Shown here: in pieces, positions 18,197-26,446 of the stretch
How positions within the stretch are numbered: position 1 is the stretch's first letter
Layout of the letters: the number at the start of each line of letters is the position of its first letter
Assembly: GCA_029866965.1 (NCBI GenBank)
Contig: CP123444.1
Span: forward strand, 1,901,501 to 1,965,500
DNA from: Flavobacteriaceae bacterium YJPT1-3
GTDB taxonomy: Bacteria > Bacteroidota > Bacteroidia > Flavobacteriales > Flavobacteriaceae
Reading direction: 5' to 3'
DNA: 64,000 nt
Program-made: the position numbers and the translations under genes
Notes under the pieces: generated by a model
Told to the model about the DNA's origin: nothing
The model's input: the letters and a program-made list of their open reading frames with translations, nothing else
Database searches by the model: none

Positions 18197-18676
18197 TTAA
18201 AAGAAGATCAAGGAGACTGTTCCTTCTTTTCTTTGAACTACGCGTGCGCGCTGCTCTCCGAAATTCAGAGACAAGGTTTCCGTAAACATATCACCAGGAA
18301 TAAACATATCACCGGGAATAAACATATCACCGGGAATAAACATATCGCCGGGAATCTGTTCAGGACTTTCGTATAGGGTAAATGTGGTCCCTTTTTCAAC
18401 GGCTCCCTCTTCTGGATTGAACTCAGAATCTGAGGTGAGTATGGCGAGGAAAACAGGTGTTTCGGGATACTTATCATTGAGTTCAGATTCTCCCCCGATG
18501 TCGCCAATCTTTAAATAGCCATAAATTTCTCGCTGATCAGCATCAACTGCTAGAGCATATACCTGAGCCTTAGGATGAAATTTCCCCGGGAGTTTCATCA
18601 TTTCCCCGTTCTGCGCAAATACTGCGCTTGTGATACATAAGATCAGTGCGATTAAAAATTGGTCTTTAGTTTTCAT
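18197..18676 (-). CDS. Secreted protein with four IPGDMF repeats
   Basis: 159 residues with signal peptide (FLIALILCITSAVFAQ). The middle carries four consecutive copies of the hexapeptide IPGDMF, encoded by four 18-bp direct repeats (18284-18355), near the C-terminal end. No family recognised. It is the second gene of the leftward four-gene operon, with 22 bases to the gene upstream and 29 to the one downstream. The perfect nucleotide repeats suggest copy number varies between strains. Confidence 0.7.
   Translation of the reverse strand: MKTKDQFLIALILCITSAVFAQNGEMMKLPGKFHPKAQVYALAVDADQREIYGYLKIGDIGGESELNDKYPETPVFLAILTSDSEFNPEEGAVEKGTTFTLYESPEQIPGDMFIPGDMFIPGDMFIPGDMFTETLSLNFGEQRARVVQRKEGTVSLIFF
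18284..18355. repeat. Four 18-bp in-frame direct repeats
   Basis: Unit AAACATATCACCGGGAAT; copies at 18284, 18302, 18320 and 18338, the outer two each with one substitution. Encodes IPGDMF on the minus strand. No spacers, so not a CRISPR. Confidence 0.95.
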
Positions 18677-18698
18677 AGTGTTTTCTGTTTAAATTTAT

Positions 18699-19535
18699 TT
18701 AGTTTCCAAAACGTTGATATTCGCTGAGTTCGATGGTGTACTCCAATTGTTCCAATTGAGTACAGCGCATGGTGACGTTGTTCTTCTTTTTATTCTTATC
18801 GACCATTTCCATTTCCATCATCAGTCCTTCCTGATCGCCTTGTTTTAACCATGCCGGATCAAAACCTTTGGGCAATTGTTTGCTGGTACCGTAGATATCA
18901 CTAAAACTTATGGGCGTATCGAAAGTGACGTACATGGTAAAGTGGTAATCGTCATTTTCCAACACATAACCATCGCAGGCGTAGCCCAGAATTTCCTTAC
19001 CGGCTATTTTGGTCATGGTATAGTCTTCGATCTCTTGATTATCGCCAACTTCAAACTTGGGCATTTTCGTGGCTACAAGCATTTTTTGACCTTCTTGGTC
19101 CATCAGCATGACCATTTGTTCGGTGGGTCCGTCATAGATCATGGTCATGCCCTGTTGTACTCCGCTTTCATAAATGGCACCCCAGTAGGTAGCTTCCGGT
19201 TTTAAGTAATAGGTGAGATCCAGGGCATTCCCCTTAAACTGTTTGCTCTCCATTTGCAGTCCGTAGGCCCAGCTAAAGGTGTATTGCTCGGGAAGATCTT
19301 TAGTGTTGCCGGGTGTGAAATCAACATCTTCTCCATTTTTAGGAAACTCCATATTGAAGATTTTGTCCATAGATTCAGCGGTAGTCTCCTCTGCTTTTTC
19401 AGAAGTCTTTCTCACCACGGTTTCTTCTACTTTATCTTCGACCTTCTTTTTTAGTTTTTTCCAAAATTGAGCCTGCACCGGATTAGCAAATCCTAGAAGT
19501 AACAGGAACATCAGGAATAAGCGATAGTTTTTCAT
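18699..19535 (-). CDS. DUF4412-like secreted protein with amphipathic N-terminus
   Basis: 278 residues. Signal peptide ending VQAQ, immediately followed by a Lys/Glu/Val-rich helix (FWKKLKKKVEDKVEETVVRK) also seen at the N-terminus of the OmpA protein at 29855. The rest resembles the DUF4412 family (YGLQMESKQFKGNALDLTYY, MTMIYDGPTEQMVMLMDQEG, KILGYACDGY). It is the first gene of the four-gene leftward operon and is preceded by the bipartite motif at 19557-19589. Divergent from the sigma-factor gene. Function of the family is unknown. Confidence 0.78.
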   Translation of the reverse strand: MKNYRLFLMFLLLLGFANPVQAQFWKKLKKKVEDKVEETVVRKTSEKAEETTAESMDKIFNMEFPKNGEDVDFTPGNTKDLPEQYTFSWAYGLQMESKQFKGNALDLTYYLKPEATYWGAIYESGVQQGMTMIYDGPTEQMVMLMDQEGQKMLVATKMPKFEVGDNQEIEDYTMTKIAGKEILGYACDGYVLENDDYHFTMYVTFDTPISFSDIYGTSKQLPKGFDPAWLKQGDQEGLMMEMEMVDKNKKKNNVTMRCTQLEQLEYTIELSEYQRFGN

Positions 19536-19556
19536 GTTTTCTGTGTTATGGTTTCG

Positions 19557-19589
19557 CTTATTGATGATTAAGTGAAAGAAAGGTTAACA
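19557..19589 (-). promoter_or_regulatory. Putative alternative-sigma promoter, site 2
   Basis: Minus strand TGTTAACC (19589-19582), 19 bases, then AATAAG (19562-19557), 22 bases before the ATG at 19535. A second TGTTAACC on the plus strand (19622-19629) forms a 9-bp inverted repeat GGTTAACAT / ATGTTAACC with it across the divergent intergenic region. Confidence 0.55.
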
Positions 19590-19649
19590 TCTCGTGTTAA
19601 AATTTTTATTTTTAGCCTGCATGTTAACCATGACCCTAAAACAACATCA

Positions 19650-20207
19650 ATGATAAATGGTGATCGTAACCTGATCTCTCGCTTAAAGCATGGAGATCGC
19701 GACGCACTGGAAGAACTGTTTAAAGCCCATCGAACGGCCTTTTTTAAGTTTGCTTCCCGCTATGCGGTAGATCAAGAATCTTTAGAAGATATTTATCAGG
19801 ATGCGGTGATCGTACTGTTTGAGAAGGCCAGAGCCGGAGAGTTAGATGGAATGAGTAGTGCGGTAAGAACTTATTTGTTCAGTGTAGGGAAGTACATGAT
19901 TTATGCGCTTTCGCGAAAGCGTAAAAAGACCACCCTAATCGCACAAGATGATCTGCTTTCCCATTTGGATCACCAGCGCATTCAAGAGGTGCGTGAACCG
20001 GAACCGTTCTCTGCAGAACAAAAACAAGTGCAGTTTCATTTTAAAAAGCTGGGGCAGAAATGCCAGGAAATTTTAAAGCTGTTTTATTATGAAGGCTATA
20101 CAATCGCAGAAATAATGAAAATACAGGGCTACGATAACGAGAATGTAGTCAAGAGTCAAAAATCTCGGTGCCTCAAATCACTGAAAGAAATGGTTACTAA
20201 AGCATGA
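19650..20207 (+). CDS. Sigma-70-family RNA polymerase sigma factor (ECF-like)
   Basis: 185 residues from the ATG at 19650 (MINGDRNLISRLKHGDRDAL). Earlier in-frame starts would place poorly conserved residues ahead of region 2. Region 2 is seen as FKFASRYAVDQESLEDIYQD; region 4 as LGQKCQEILKLFYYEGYTIA with a DNA-recognition helix near NENVVKSQKSRCLKSL. A perfect copy of the iterated palindrome (19907-19920) encodes LSRKR in the linker. The stop overlaps the start of the membrane TPR gene (ATGA), a sigma/anti-sigma-like arrangement. It is inferred to drive the divergent lipoprotein operon and the lipoprotein/CHAT operon. Confidence 0.9.
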   Translation: MINGDRNLISRLKHGDRDALEELFKAHRTAFFKFASRYAVDQESLEDIYQDAVIVLFEKARAGELDGMSSAVRTYLFSVGKYMIYALSRKRKKTTLIAQDDLLSHLDHQRIQEVREPEPFSAEQKQVQFHFKKLGQKCQEILKLFYYEGYTIAEIMKIQGYDNENVVKSQKSRCLKSLKEMVTKA

Positions 20208-20932
20208 CAAAGGAAGAATGGATACAAGCCTATTTTGAAGGTCGCTTCACTAGTGAGCAGCAAGAGACTTTCGAAACCTTGTTGGAAAAGGATCCCGAAA
20301 TGAAAGAGGCATTCCTCTTTGAAAAGCAGGTGCAAACGGTGCTGCAAAGGGAAGAGCGAAAAGCGCTCAAAGAACGACTAGAGGCCTTGAGTACAGCAGC
20401 TGAACAAGAAAATTCCGGGTCACGAACACGTTACTATTGGGTGGTTGCCGCTGCCTCGATTGCCGCGATCATCGTGCTGACTTTTACTGTTTTTCTACGG
20501 CAAGAACAGATTAGTAATGAGGCCTTATATGCCCGTTATTTTAGTCCCTATGAGAATGTGGTACAACCCATACAGCGAGGAGAAGCTATAGAGTCGCTTG
20601 AGCAGCAAGCTTTTGAGGCGTACGAGCTCCAGAACTACCAACAAGCAGATTCTTTGTTTACAGAAGTTCAAAAGCGCAAAAGTGATCCTTATCTCAATTT
20701 CTATAAAGGGATTAGTTTAATGCAATTACAAGAGTACCAAGAGGCAGCGTTTGCAATAGAAGGATATTTGCAACAGGACGGACAATTGAAAGTGCGCGCA
20801 CAATGGTACTTAGCCTTGTGCTACCTGCAATTGGATCAACTAGAAAAATCGAAAAGATTGCTGCGGGAAGTACTGGCTACCCAATCCTTTAAAAGCGAAC
20901 AGGCAGAGGAACTGCTCGATCTTCTTCCTTAG
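20204..20932 (+). CDS. Membrane TPR protein, probable sigma-factor partner
   Basis: 242 residues. The cytoplasmic N-terminus (EEWIQAYFEGRFTSEQQETF, LEKDPEMKEAFLFEKQV) resembles the short zinc-less anti-sigma-type domain found beside Bacteroidota sigma factors. One membrane span lies at about 80-102 (YYWVVAAASIAAIIVLTFTV). The outer part has TPR-like helices (AFEAYELQNYQQADSLFTEV, KSDPYLNFYKGISLMQLQEY). It overlaps the sigma gene by 4 bases and converges on the CHAT gene with a 4-base overlap of stop codons. Anti-sigma function is inferred from position and topology. Confidence 0.8.
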   Translation: MTKEEWIQAYFEGRFTSEQQETFETLLEKDPEMKEAFLFEKQVQTVLQREERKALKERLEALSTAAEQENSGSRTRYYWVVAAASIAAIIVLTFTVFLRQEQISNEALYARYFSPYENVVQPIQRGEAIESLEQQAFEAYELQNYQQADSLFTEVQKRKSDPYLNFYKGISLMQLQEYQEAAFAIEGYLQQDGQLKVRAQWYLALCYLQLDQLEKSKRLLREVLATQSFKSEQAEELLDLLP

Positions 20933-23745
20933 GTTCGACGCCGACTCAAATAATAGCCTACCAAGATCACAAAAACGAGTCCTCCCATCCAGCCTAACCA
21001 TGGGGTAGTCGATGCGAACTCTTGGGTGTTACCGGAGACAGCGAAGGCCGCCCAATAATAGGGACGCCGCAATAGATCATCATCCTGGTCTTTCAAATAA
21101 TCAATCTTGGCCTGCTGCATGGCCCTGGACTTAGACATGCCCTGCTTGAGGTTTTCGTAAAAAAAGCTCATTAAGGTAGTCGTCGACTTGTCATTGATCT
21201 TCCATAAGCTATTTACTAAAGAACGGGCCCCGGCGTACTGAAAGCCCTTGCTCAAACTCAGCATACCCTCGCCTCCTTGTAACTTTCCGATGCCGGTCTG
21301 GCAGGCGCTAAGCACCACCATTTCAGCCGGGATATTCATGGCGTAGAGGTCTTTTACGTACAAGGTGCTCAACGAATCGCGTTGCGGACTGAATGCCAGA
21401 TAAGAATAATCAGGAAATTCGTCATTGGCGCTGGCATGTGTGGCCAAATGCAATAAAGCGACTTGATCTTTTACCTTTAAAAAATTGGACAGGGAACCGG
21501 CATCACCTTTAAAGAGCTGGGTCTCAAAGAGCGAACTAATCTGTTCCACTTCTTGCTCATTGTAAATGAGTTGTCCAAACTGAAAGCGGTCTTGCTTCAC
21601 CGGTCCTTCAAAAGAAGGCGCAAAGGCAGCCAGTCTGGGTTTATTTTCTATCGAATCTTGTTGAAGTTGGAGCCAGGTGGCTATGGCATCAGAATAGCTG
21701 ATGACCTTGGAATACAGCAGGTATTGATCGTCTTTGTACAGGGTGTCAAAGGGTAGATAGTAAAGTAGACCATCCGGTATAATGACAAGCTCATCAACTT
21801 CGGGAAGTGCCTTGATCGCCGGAGCCAGAATGAGATCATACAATTGGCTGGCCATTACAGGGAACTGATCCTGCTCCTGATTCCATTTTGGAGTCCTTAA
21901 CAACTGGTAAAAGTTGCGAAGTTGTTCCCGGTGCTCTTCTTGTAGGGGTTGCTTATGAAAATACACCTGATCAGCGCTAAAGCTTAGACTAAAAAGCGCG
22001 GTGGGGGTTAAGGTCAAGGAAATGATTCCTGTTTGGAAGGCACCCAGTTCATCCTGCACTTGCTGAATCTCATTGAGGGCTCTCTGATACTTGAGATCGT
22101 GATAACGGGGTTTGGCGACACGCAGACTGTCTAAAAATTGATAGTACTTATTTTTAAGGAGAAACAGGGAATCCTGAAGTTGATTTTGGCGCTGAGACTC
22201 ACTACTGTTAAAGAGCTCTTTTTCTAAAAGCCCAATCTGTGTTTTAAAGGTGGATTCACGGGTACGAATGAATTCGGGGATATTTAAAAATTCAACGGCG
22301 CGCGAGCTTCGAATGGCCTCCTGTAGAAAGATGTCTTTTCCAGTCTCGGTGATCTCCAGAGCTAAATTGAGCAGTTTATCGTCCGCTCGTTCAACATAGG
22401 CCTGATACACAAAGTCCAGGCTTTTATGCAGCAGGGGGGTAGCTGATTCGATAATAAAACGTTTGTCGAGTTTGCTTTCGAATTCGCGTTTCAGGAGATC
22501 GAATAGTTCCAGTACTTCGGGTATCAAAGTGAGGCCTTGTTCCAGAAAATCACCTTCAAGTTCTTGATCAAGTCCTTTTTGGAGGGCTTCCAGTTGCAGA
22601 CTATACAATTCAAGCAATTGGCGTTTAGAAAAAACGGTTAATGGATCAGGAAAGCCACTTACTTGGTCATTTTTAGCTAAATGGGTATTCGCGATGGCCT
22701 TTTTTAGATAGCCAAAGGCCATATTGATCTTATCTTGAGCGAGCGCATTTTCGGCTAGAAGATGATACACCTGGGCAATATCCTGATGCCGACTGTTATT
22801 GCGATAACTTGTGTAAAGTTCCAGGGCCTGCTCGTACCTTGCCTGAGCACTATCGAATTGTTTGCCTTTCGCGAAAGCCTCTCCATAGAGCAGTGTAGCC
22901 TTTCTAAAAAAAGGATCATTTTCGAGTAACAAGGGCCGGCTTTCCTCCAAAAATTGAATGGCTTTTCCGGTGCTATCCTGAGTGATCAGATTTTGGATGA
23001 GTTGGTGATAGGTCGATACGAGGATATTCTTGGCTTCCGGCCTGGTGTTGATCTGATCGCGGTAGTACAACAAGAGTTGGTTGAGTAGAGGATTGGCTTT
23101 ATCAAACTGATTTTGCTCACTGTAGAGCTGACTGACTAAACGATCAATATTGCGGAGGTTGGCGACTTGTTCAGATGCTGAATTCATCTGGGCCACCAGA
23201 TTTCTGGCTTGATCATAGTAACTTCTAGAAAGCTCGAATTTACCGGTGTTCTTGTAAATGGATGCTAAAAATAGGAGGGTACTCTGATAGGAATCCAGCT
23301 CTTCTTTAGTCCGTATCTCTTGAGATTCCTTGGCGTACTGATCTGCTAATTTTTGAAAGTAAGGCAGCGCTTTCTCAAAGTCGCGTAATTTGTAATAATA
23401 GTTTCCCCAGTTGAGGGTTAAGGCATCCCTGTAGCCTTGAGTATCCGTAGTATCGGATAATTTTTGAACATAACTTTCTGAGCGTTCCAGATTATTCCGA
23501 AAGGCGTTTAGGTCATAGTGATATCCGTTGGAATATATGGCGTACTCCAGGATCTGCAAGCAGGTGCCATAGTCTTGCTGCTGAGCACTGAGGGCAATGG
23601 CCTGATCAAAATGATAGTTAGCGCTATCTTTTTGGGTATACATGATTTGATAGGCCGCATAGAAATGTTCATTGATTCGTTCAGCCGGGGTTTGTGCAAG
23701 CGCGTAGGACGTAAAAAAAAGAACCAAGCCAAGAATGCGGATCAT
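20929..23745 (-). CDS. TPR-CHAT protein (caspase-like peptidase), membrane-anchored
   Basis: 938 residues from the ATG at 23745 (MIRILGLVLFFTSYALAQ, a signal peptide); the longer frame would need TTG at 23772. Residues about 20-450 are TPR helices (LTLNWGNYYYKLRDFEKALP). The CHAT domain spans about 610-905, with the His box LLHLATHAS (His near 768) and Cys box VVLSACQTGIGK (Cys near 815), then GARSLVNSLWKINDKST. A C-terminal membrane span (LGWMGGLVFVILVGYYLS) and RRRT end the protein. CHAT proteases are caspase relatives activated by partners and involved in protein-triggered cleavage. Predicted mostly periplasmic, which is unusual for a caspase-like enzyme. A 13-of-14 iterated palindrome lies at 22865. 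Confidence 0.9.
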   Translation of the reverse strand: MIRILGLVLFFTSYALAQTPAERINEHFYAAYQIMYTQKDSANYHFDQAIALSAQQQDYGTCLQILEYAIYSNGYHYDLNAFRNNLERSESYVQKLSDTTDTQGYRDALTLNWGNYYYKLRDFEKALPYFQKLADQYAKESQEIRTKEELDSYQSTLLFLASIYKNTGKFELSRSYYDQARNLVAQMNSASEQVANLRNIDRLVSQLYSEQNQFDKANPLLNQLLLYYRDQINTRPEAKNILVSTYHQLIQNLITQDSTGKAIQFLEESRPLLLENDPFFRKATLLYGEAFAKGKQFDSAQARYEQALELYTSYRNNSRHQDIAQVYHLLAENALAQDKINMAFGYLKKAIANTHLAKNDQVSGFPDPLTVFSKRQLLELYSLQLEALQKGLDQELEGDFLEQGLTLIPEVLELFDLLKREFESKLDKRFIIESATPLLHKSLDFVYQAYVERADDKLLNLALEITETGKDIFLQEAIRSSRAVEFLNIPEFIRTRESTFKTQIGLLEKELFNSSESQRQNQLQDSLFLLKNKYYQFLDSLRVAKPRYHDLKYQRALNEIQQVQDELGAFQTGIISLTLTPTALFSLSFSADQVYFHKQPLQEEHREQLRNFYQLLRTPKWNQEQDQFPVMASQLYDLILAPAIKALPEVDELVIIPDGLLYYLPFDTLYKDDQYLLYSKVISYSDAIATWLQLQQDSIENKPRLAAFAPSFEGPVKQDRFQFGQLIYNEQEVEQISSLFETQLFKGDAGSLSNFLKVKDQVALLHLATHASANDEFPDYSYLAFSPQRDSLSTLYVKDLYAMNIPAEMVVLSACQTGIGKLQGGEGMLSLSKGFQYAGARSLVNSLWKINDKSTTTLMSFFYENLKQGMSKSRAMQQAKIDYLKDQDDDLLRRPYYWAAFAVSGNTQEFASTTPWLGWMGGLVFVILVGYYLSRRRT

Positions 23746-23765
23746 AGAGCTACATCTATACAAAA

Positions 23766-23788
23766 TACCCAAATCAATGATTTGGGTA
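23766..23788. promoter_or_regulatory. Perfect 23-bp palindrome before the CHAT gene
   Basis: TACCCAAATCA and its exact complement around one central base, 21 bases upstream of the CHAT ATG and 31 bases after the lipoprotein stop. Could be an operator, an mRNA-processing hairpin or a weak terminator: TTTTG follows on the minus strand, without a long T-run. Confidence 0.55.
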
Positions 23789-23818
23789 GTAATGTAATCA
23801 ATTTAAAAGAAAGCCGCA

Positions 23819-24442
23819 TCAATCGATCTCAATGCGCAGTTGATATTGAATGGTTTGTCCGGCGGGTTCAAAAAACTTTTCGACAACGAAATAATAGTTA
23901 CCTGCTTCCGGGTACTCCATGGTATAGCACTGCCCATCATTTTCACAGCTATCAAAATCAGTAGTGTTATAGAGGACTTCACCCTCTTCACTGACAATAG
24001 AAAAAGAAAAGCCATCGGCGCCTTGCTCCTGGAAGGTTGCGACACGCGATTTAGGAGTGGGTACCGGACAGTTCATTTGTTCCGGGTAATCACAAGGAAT
24101 GGGCTTCGGTGGCGGCGGGACCGGTAAGACGCCGATCATCTCCCAGGTAAAATTCAGGTATTCTTCACTGGTGTTGATTTCTTGTTGCACTTCTTCTAAT
24201 TGCGGAATGGCTTCATCATTACCGTTCTCTATTTCCAGTTGAAGTGCTTTTTTACGGGCTTCCAGATCAGCCAGGGTATAGGTTAGCGCCGTATGGTGCA
24301 AGTGGATTTCATAGGTCACCTCAGCAGATTCCTCTGCTTTTGTAAAAAGTGGATTGGAGGGTTCTACAAGCATCGGTTCGACCTGACAACCCATTAAGGT
24401 TGCGAACACAGTGTAGAGTGCAAAGAGATACATAGTTTTCAT
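23819..24442 (-). CDS. Lipoprotein upstream of CHAT, PPC-like C-terminal domain
   Basis: 207 residues. Lipoprotein signal ending LMGC. A helical region (LADLEARKKALQLEIENGND) precedes a proline-rich linker (PVPPPPKPIP) and a C-terminal beta domain with SFSIVSEEGEVLYNTTDFD and YPEAGNYYFVVEKFFEPAG, resembling bacterial pre-peptidase C-terminal (PPC) domains that bind or present proteases. First gene of a leftward unit with the CHAT protease. Preceded by the shared bipartite promoter motif (24454-24486). A role as binding partner or regulator of the CHAT enzyme is inference. Confidence 0.72.
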   Translation of the reverse strand: MKTMYLFALYTVFATLMGCQVEPMLVEPSNPLFTKAEESAEVTYEIHLHHTALTYTLADLEARKKALQLEIENGNDEAIPQLEEVQQEINTSEEYLNFTWEMIGVLPVPPPPKPIPCDYPEQMNCPVPTPKSRVATFQEQGADGFSFSIVSEEGEVLYNTTDFDSCENDGQCYTMEYPEAGNYYFVVEKFFEPAGQTIQYQLRIEID

Positions 24443-24453
24443 CGTGTTGGTTT

Positions 24454-24486
24454 TTTATTAGTGTAAAGTCAGGCTAAGGGTTAACA
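24454..24486 (-). promoter_or_regulatory. Putative alternative-sigma promoter, site 3
   Basis: Minus strand TGTTAACC (24486-24479), 19 bases, then AATAAA (24459-24454). The distance to the ATG at 24442 is only 11 bases, so the leader would be very short. Confidence 0.5.
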
Positions 24487-24633
24487 TCAGGCGGCATAAA
24501 AATATAAAAAGTATTTAAACCATTGATTTTTAGCGGACCACGGGAGAAGGACTAAGCGCTAATTAAAGTAAGATTCTTCCATTGGACGTGATAGGGCGTA
24601 GGTGTTCCTTATCCTAAACTCATTGACAAAAAA

Positions 24634-24667
24634 ATCCCTCTTTAATAGGGTACCACTCAAGAGGGAT
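24634..24667 (-). terminator. Rho-independent terminator
   Basis: On the minus strand, ATCCCTCTT / AAGAGGGAT with a 16-base loop, followed by a seven-T run; ends the lipoprotein at 24691. Nothing else is seen in the 24487-24690 gap. Confidence 0.8.
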
Positions 24668-24690
24668 CTAGAAGTTCTTTGTTGTATTAA

Positions 24691-25248
24691 TTATTCCTGT
24701 TTTTCAAAAACAAGTCGGTGTTGACCGGAGACCGCTACGTCATAATCCTGAAAGATCTCATTCTCAACCGCAGCAAGATCGACTATGACGGTCAAAGAAT
24801 TTCCATTGATGGAATAATCAGCCGAATAGCTCACCGCCTCTCGATTGACAAGAAGGTCGTTGGAGGAAACGGTGTAAGTACCTTCAAATAATTCATAACC
24901 GGCGTTACCCACATTGATCGAATAACCCTCAAAGGAACTGGCATCTCCACCATTTTGAGGAATAAAGGTAAGTACGCCCCTAAAGCCACCAAATTCATTG
25001 ATAGCTCCGCCTTCGGTAAAAGTCACCGTATATACATTGCCATTTTCTTCAAAGTCGAAAGTGGTGGTCGTGGTTACGGTTTCCTGATTGAGGGAATAGG
25101 TGCCCACACCATTGATGATCTCGGTGTCGGTTAGCAGCCAGGTACCTATCAGATCGGCATCTATCGCATTTTCATCATCAGAACTGCAGGAAGTTAAGAG
25201 TACTAAAAGCACAAGTGTAAGAAGACTTGAAAAGTGATAATTTTTCAT
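24691..25248 (-). CDS. Lipocalin-like lipoprotein
   Basis: 185 residues from the ATG at 25248 (MKNYHFSSLLTLVLLVLL, lipobox LTSC, then SSDDENA). The mature part begins DLIGTWLLTDTEIINGVGTY, the usual opening of the small lipocalin-like beta-barrels of Bacteroidota, with alternating strands (TTTTTFDFEENGNVYTVTF) and a final HRLVFEKQ strand. Single-gene unit. Ligand unknown. Confidence 0.75.
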   Translation of the reverse strand: MKNYHFSSLLTLVLLVLLTSCSSDDENAIDADLIGTWLLTDTEIINGVGTYSLNQETVTTTTTFDFEENGNVYTVTFTEGGAINEFGGFRGVLTFIPQNGGDASSFEGYSINVGNAGYELFEGTYTVSSNDLLVNREAVSYSADYSINGNSLTVIVDLAAVENEIFQDYDVAVSGQHRLVFEKQE

Positions 25249-25509
25249 AAGTAATCCATTTAGATTGGGGTTAGTTAAGTAACAGGGTACCATAACGAAG
25301 GTCGGTCAATTTTAGTCTATGGCCCTGTCTTTATTTGTTAAGCATTCATGTTATCATCGTTCCAAATAGCCTCTATTTTGGCGATTAGATCTAGTCCTTT
25401 TTAACCAAAGAAGCCATGAGCTGTATCTAAACACGATTTGCGGGAAGAGATTGACAGTTAATTCAAGAGGACTATTCATTTTTGCAGCTAATCCCATAAC
25501 TCGAGACTC

Positions 25510-26376
25510 ATGGCATTTCAAATTCCTCAATCCAAAAAAGGCTGGCAGTTTTTGATTCTGGTCGTGGTACTTTCCGTGATCCCCTATTACTTTATTCTTC
25601 AGGAGGGAGGCTCAGATTCTCCATTTACCTTGCTCTTGATGTGGATACCTGCGATTGCGGCAATCATCATGAGGCTGCTGCATAAGGAGGGTCTTTTTAA
25701 GGGTATTTGTTGGAATCCTCTACGAGACTGGAAGTGGTTATTGATAGGATTGGCTGTTCCGTTCTTGATTGAGCTTCTTACCCTAAGCGGGGTGTTGCTC
25801 TTAGATGCTGGGGCACTAAAATCGGATTTCTTTGCAATATCCCATGGAGAGGTGTCTGTAAAAGGAGTAAGTATGATTTTTGGAGCGGCACCTCAATCTC
25901 TTCCATTTTTTGTATTCAATTATATTTTTTCTTTTTCGGTGGGTGTACTTTTATACGGACTATTCTTTACCCTCGGAGAAGAGTACGGTTGGCGGGGGTA
26001 TCTACAGAAGGAGTGGGCGCCAGAGGCCAATCTTAATGGCTTTATTTGGATAGGCGTGGTCTGGGGATTATGGCACTTACCGGCCATTTTACAGGGACAT
26101 AATTACCCGGAGTATCCCGTCCTTGGAGGATTTGTATTCATGCCTTTGCTTTGTACGCTATTCTCCATTTGTTTTGGGGTGGCTTACCATCAGCGGAAAG
26201 TCATTTGGGTGGCCGTGGTGTTTCACGCCAGTTTGAATGTGGGTACCGATATTTCGAACGTAGCCTTAGCATCGGAGACGGTCAATGAACCGATCAAAGA
26301 TGGTATTTGGACCTTGTTGTGGTTGATAACGGCACTACTCATTGGGTATTTTGGAAAGAAAAAGGCAGACCGCTAA
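25510..26376 (+). CDS. CPBP-family intramembrane metalloprotease
   Basis: 288 residues with about eight hydrophobic segments. The three CPBP/CAAX-protease motifs are in order: GEEYGWRGYLQ (Glu pair near 157), WHLPAILQGH (His near 187) and FHASLN (His near 238). The family includes CAAX-type prenyl proteases and bacteriocin self-immunity proteins; the substrate here is unknown. Monocistronic. Its upstream region has TTTTTGCAGC, a weaker form of the extended promoter motif seen elsewhere in the window. Confidence 0.88.
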   Translation: MAFQIPQSKKGWQFLILVVVLSVIPYYFILQEGGSDSPFTLLLMWIPAIAAIIMRLLHKEGLFKGICWNPLRDWKWLLIGLAVPFLIELLTLSGVLLLDAGALKSDFFAISHGEVSVKGVSMIFGAAPQSLPFFVFNYIFSFSVGVLLYGLFFTLGEEYGWRGYLQKEWAPEANLNGFIWIGVVWGLWHLPAILQGHNYPEYPVLGGFVFMPLLCTLFSICFGVAYHQRKVIWVAVVFHASLNVGTDISNVALASETVNEPIKDGIWTLLWLITALLIGYFGKKKADR

Positions 26377-26446
26377 ACATCTAAATGGTTACCGCAGGCT
26401 CAGCTCAATAACCTGACCATGATTCTAGGATTCCAGGATTTTAACT

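Noticed and set aside
18284-18355. Short direct repeats as a CRISPR
   Set aside because: 18-bp units without spacers, in frame inside a gene; no cas genes in the window.
19622-19655. Fourth copy of the bipartite promoter for the sigma gene itself
   Set aside because: TGTTAACC is present, but the would-be -10 overlaps the start codon (AATGAT), so it is not called as a promoter.
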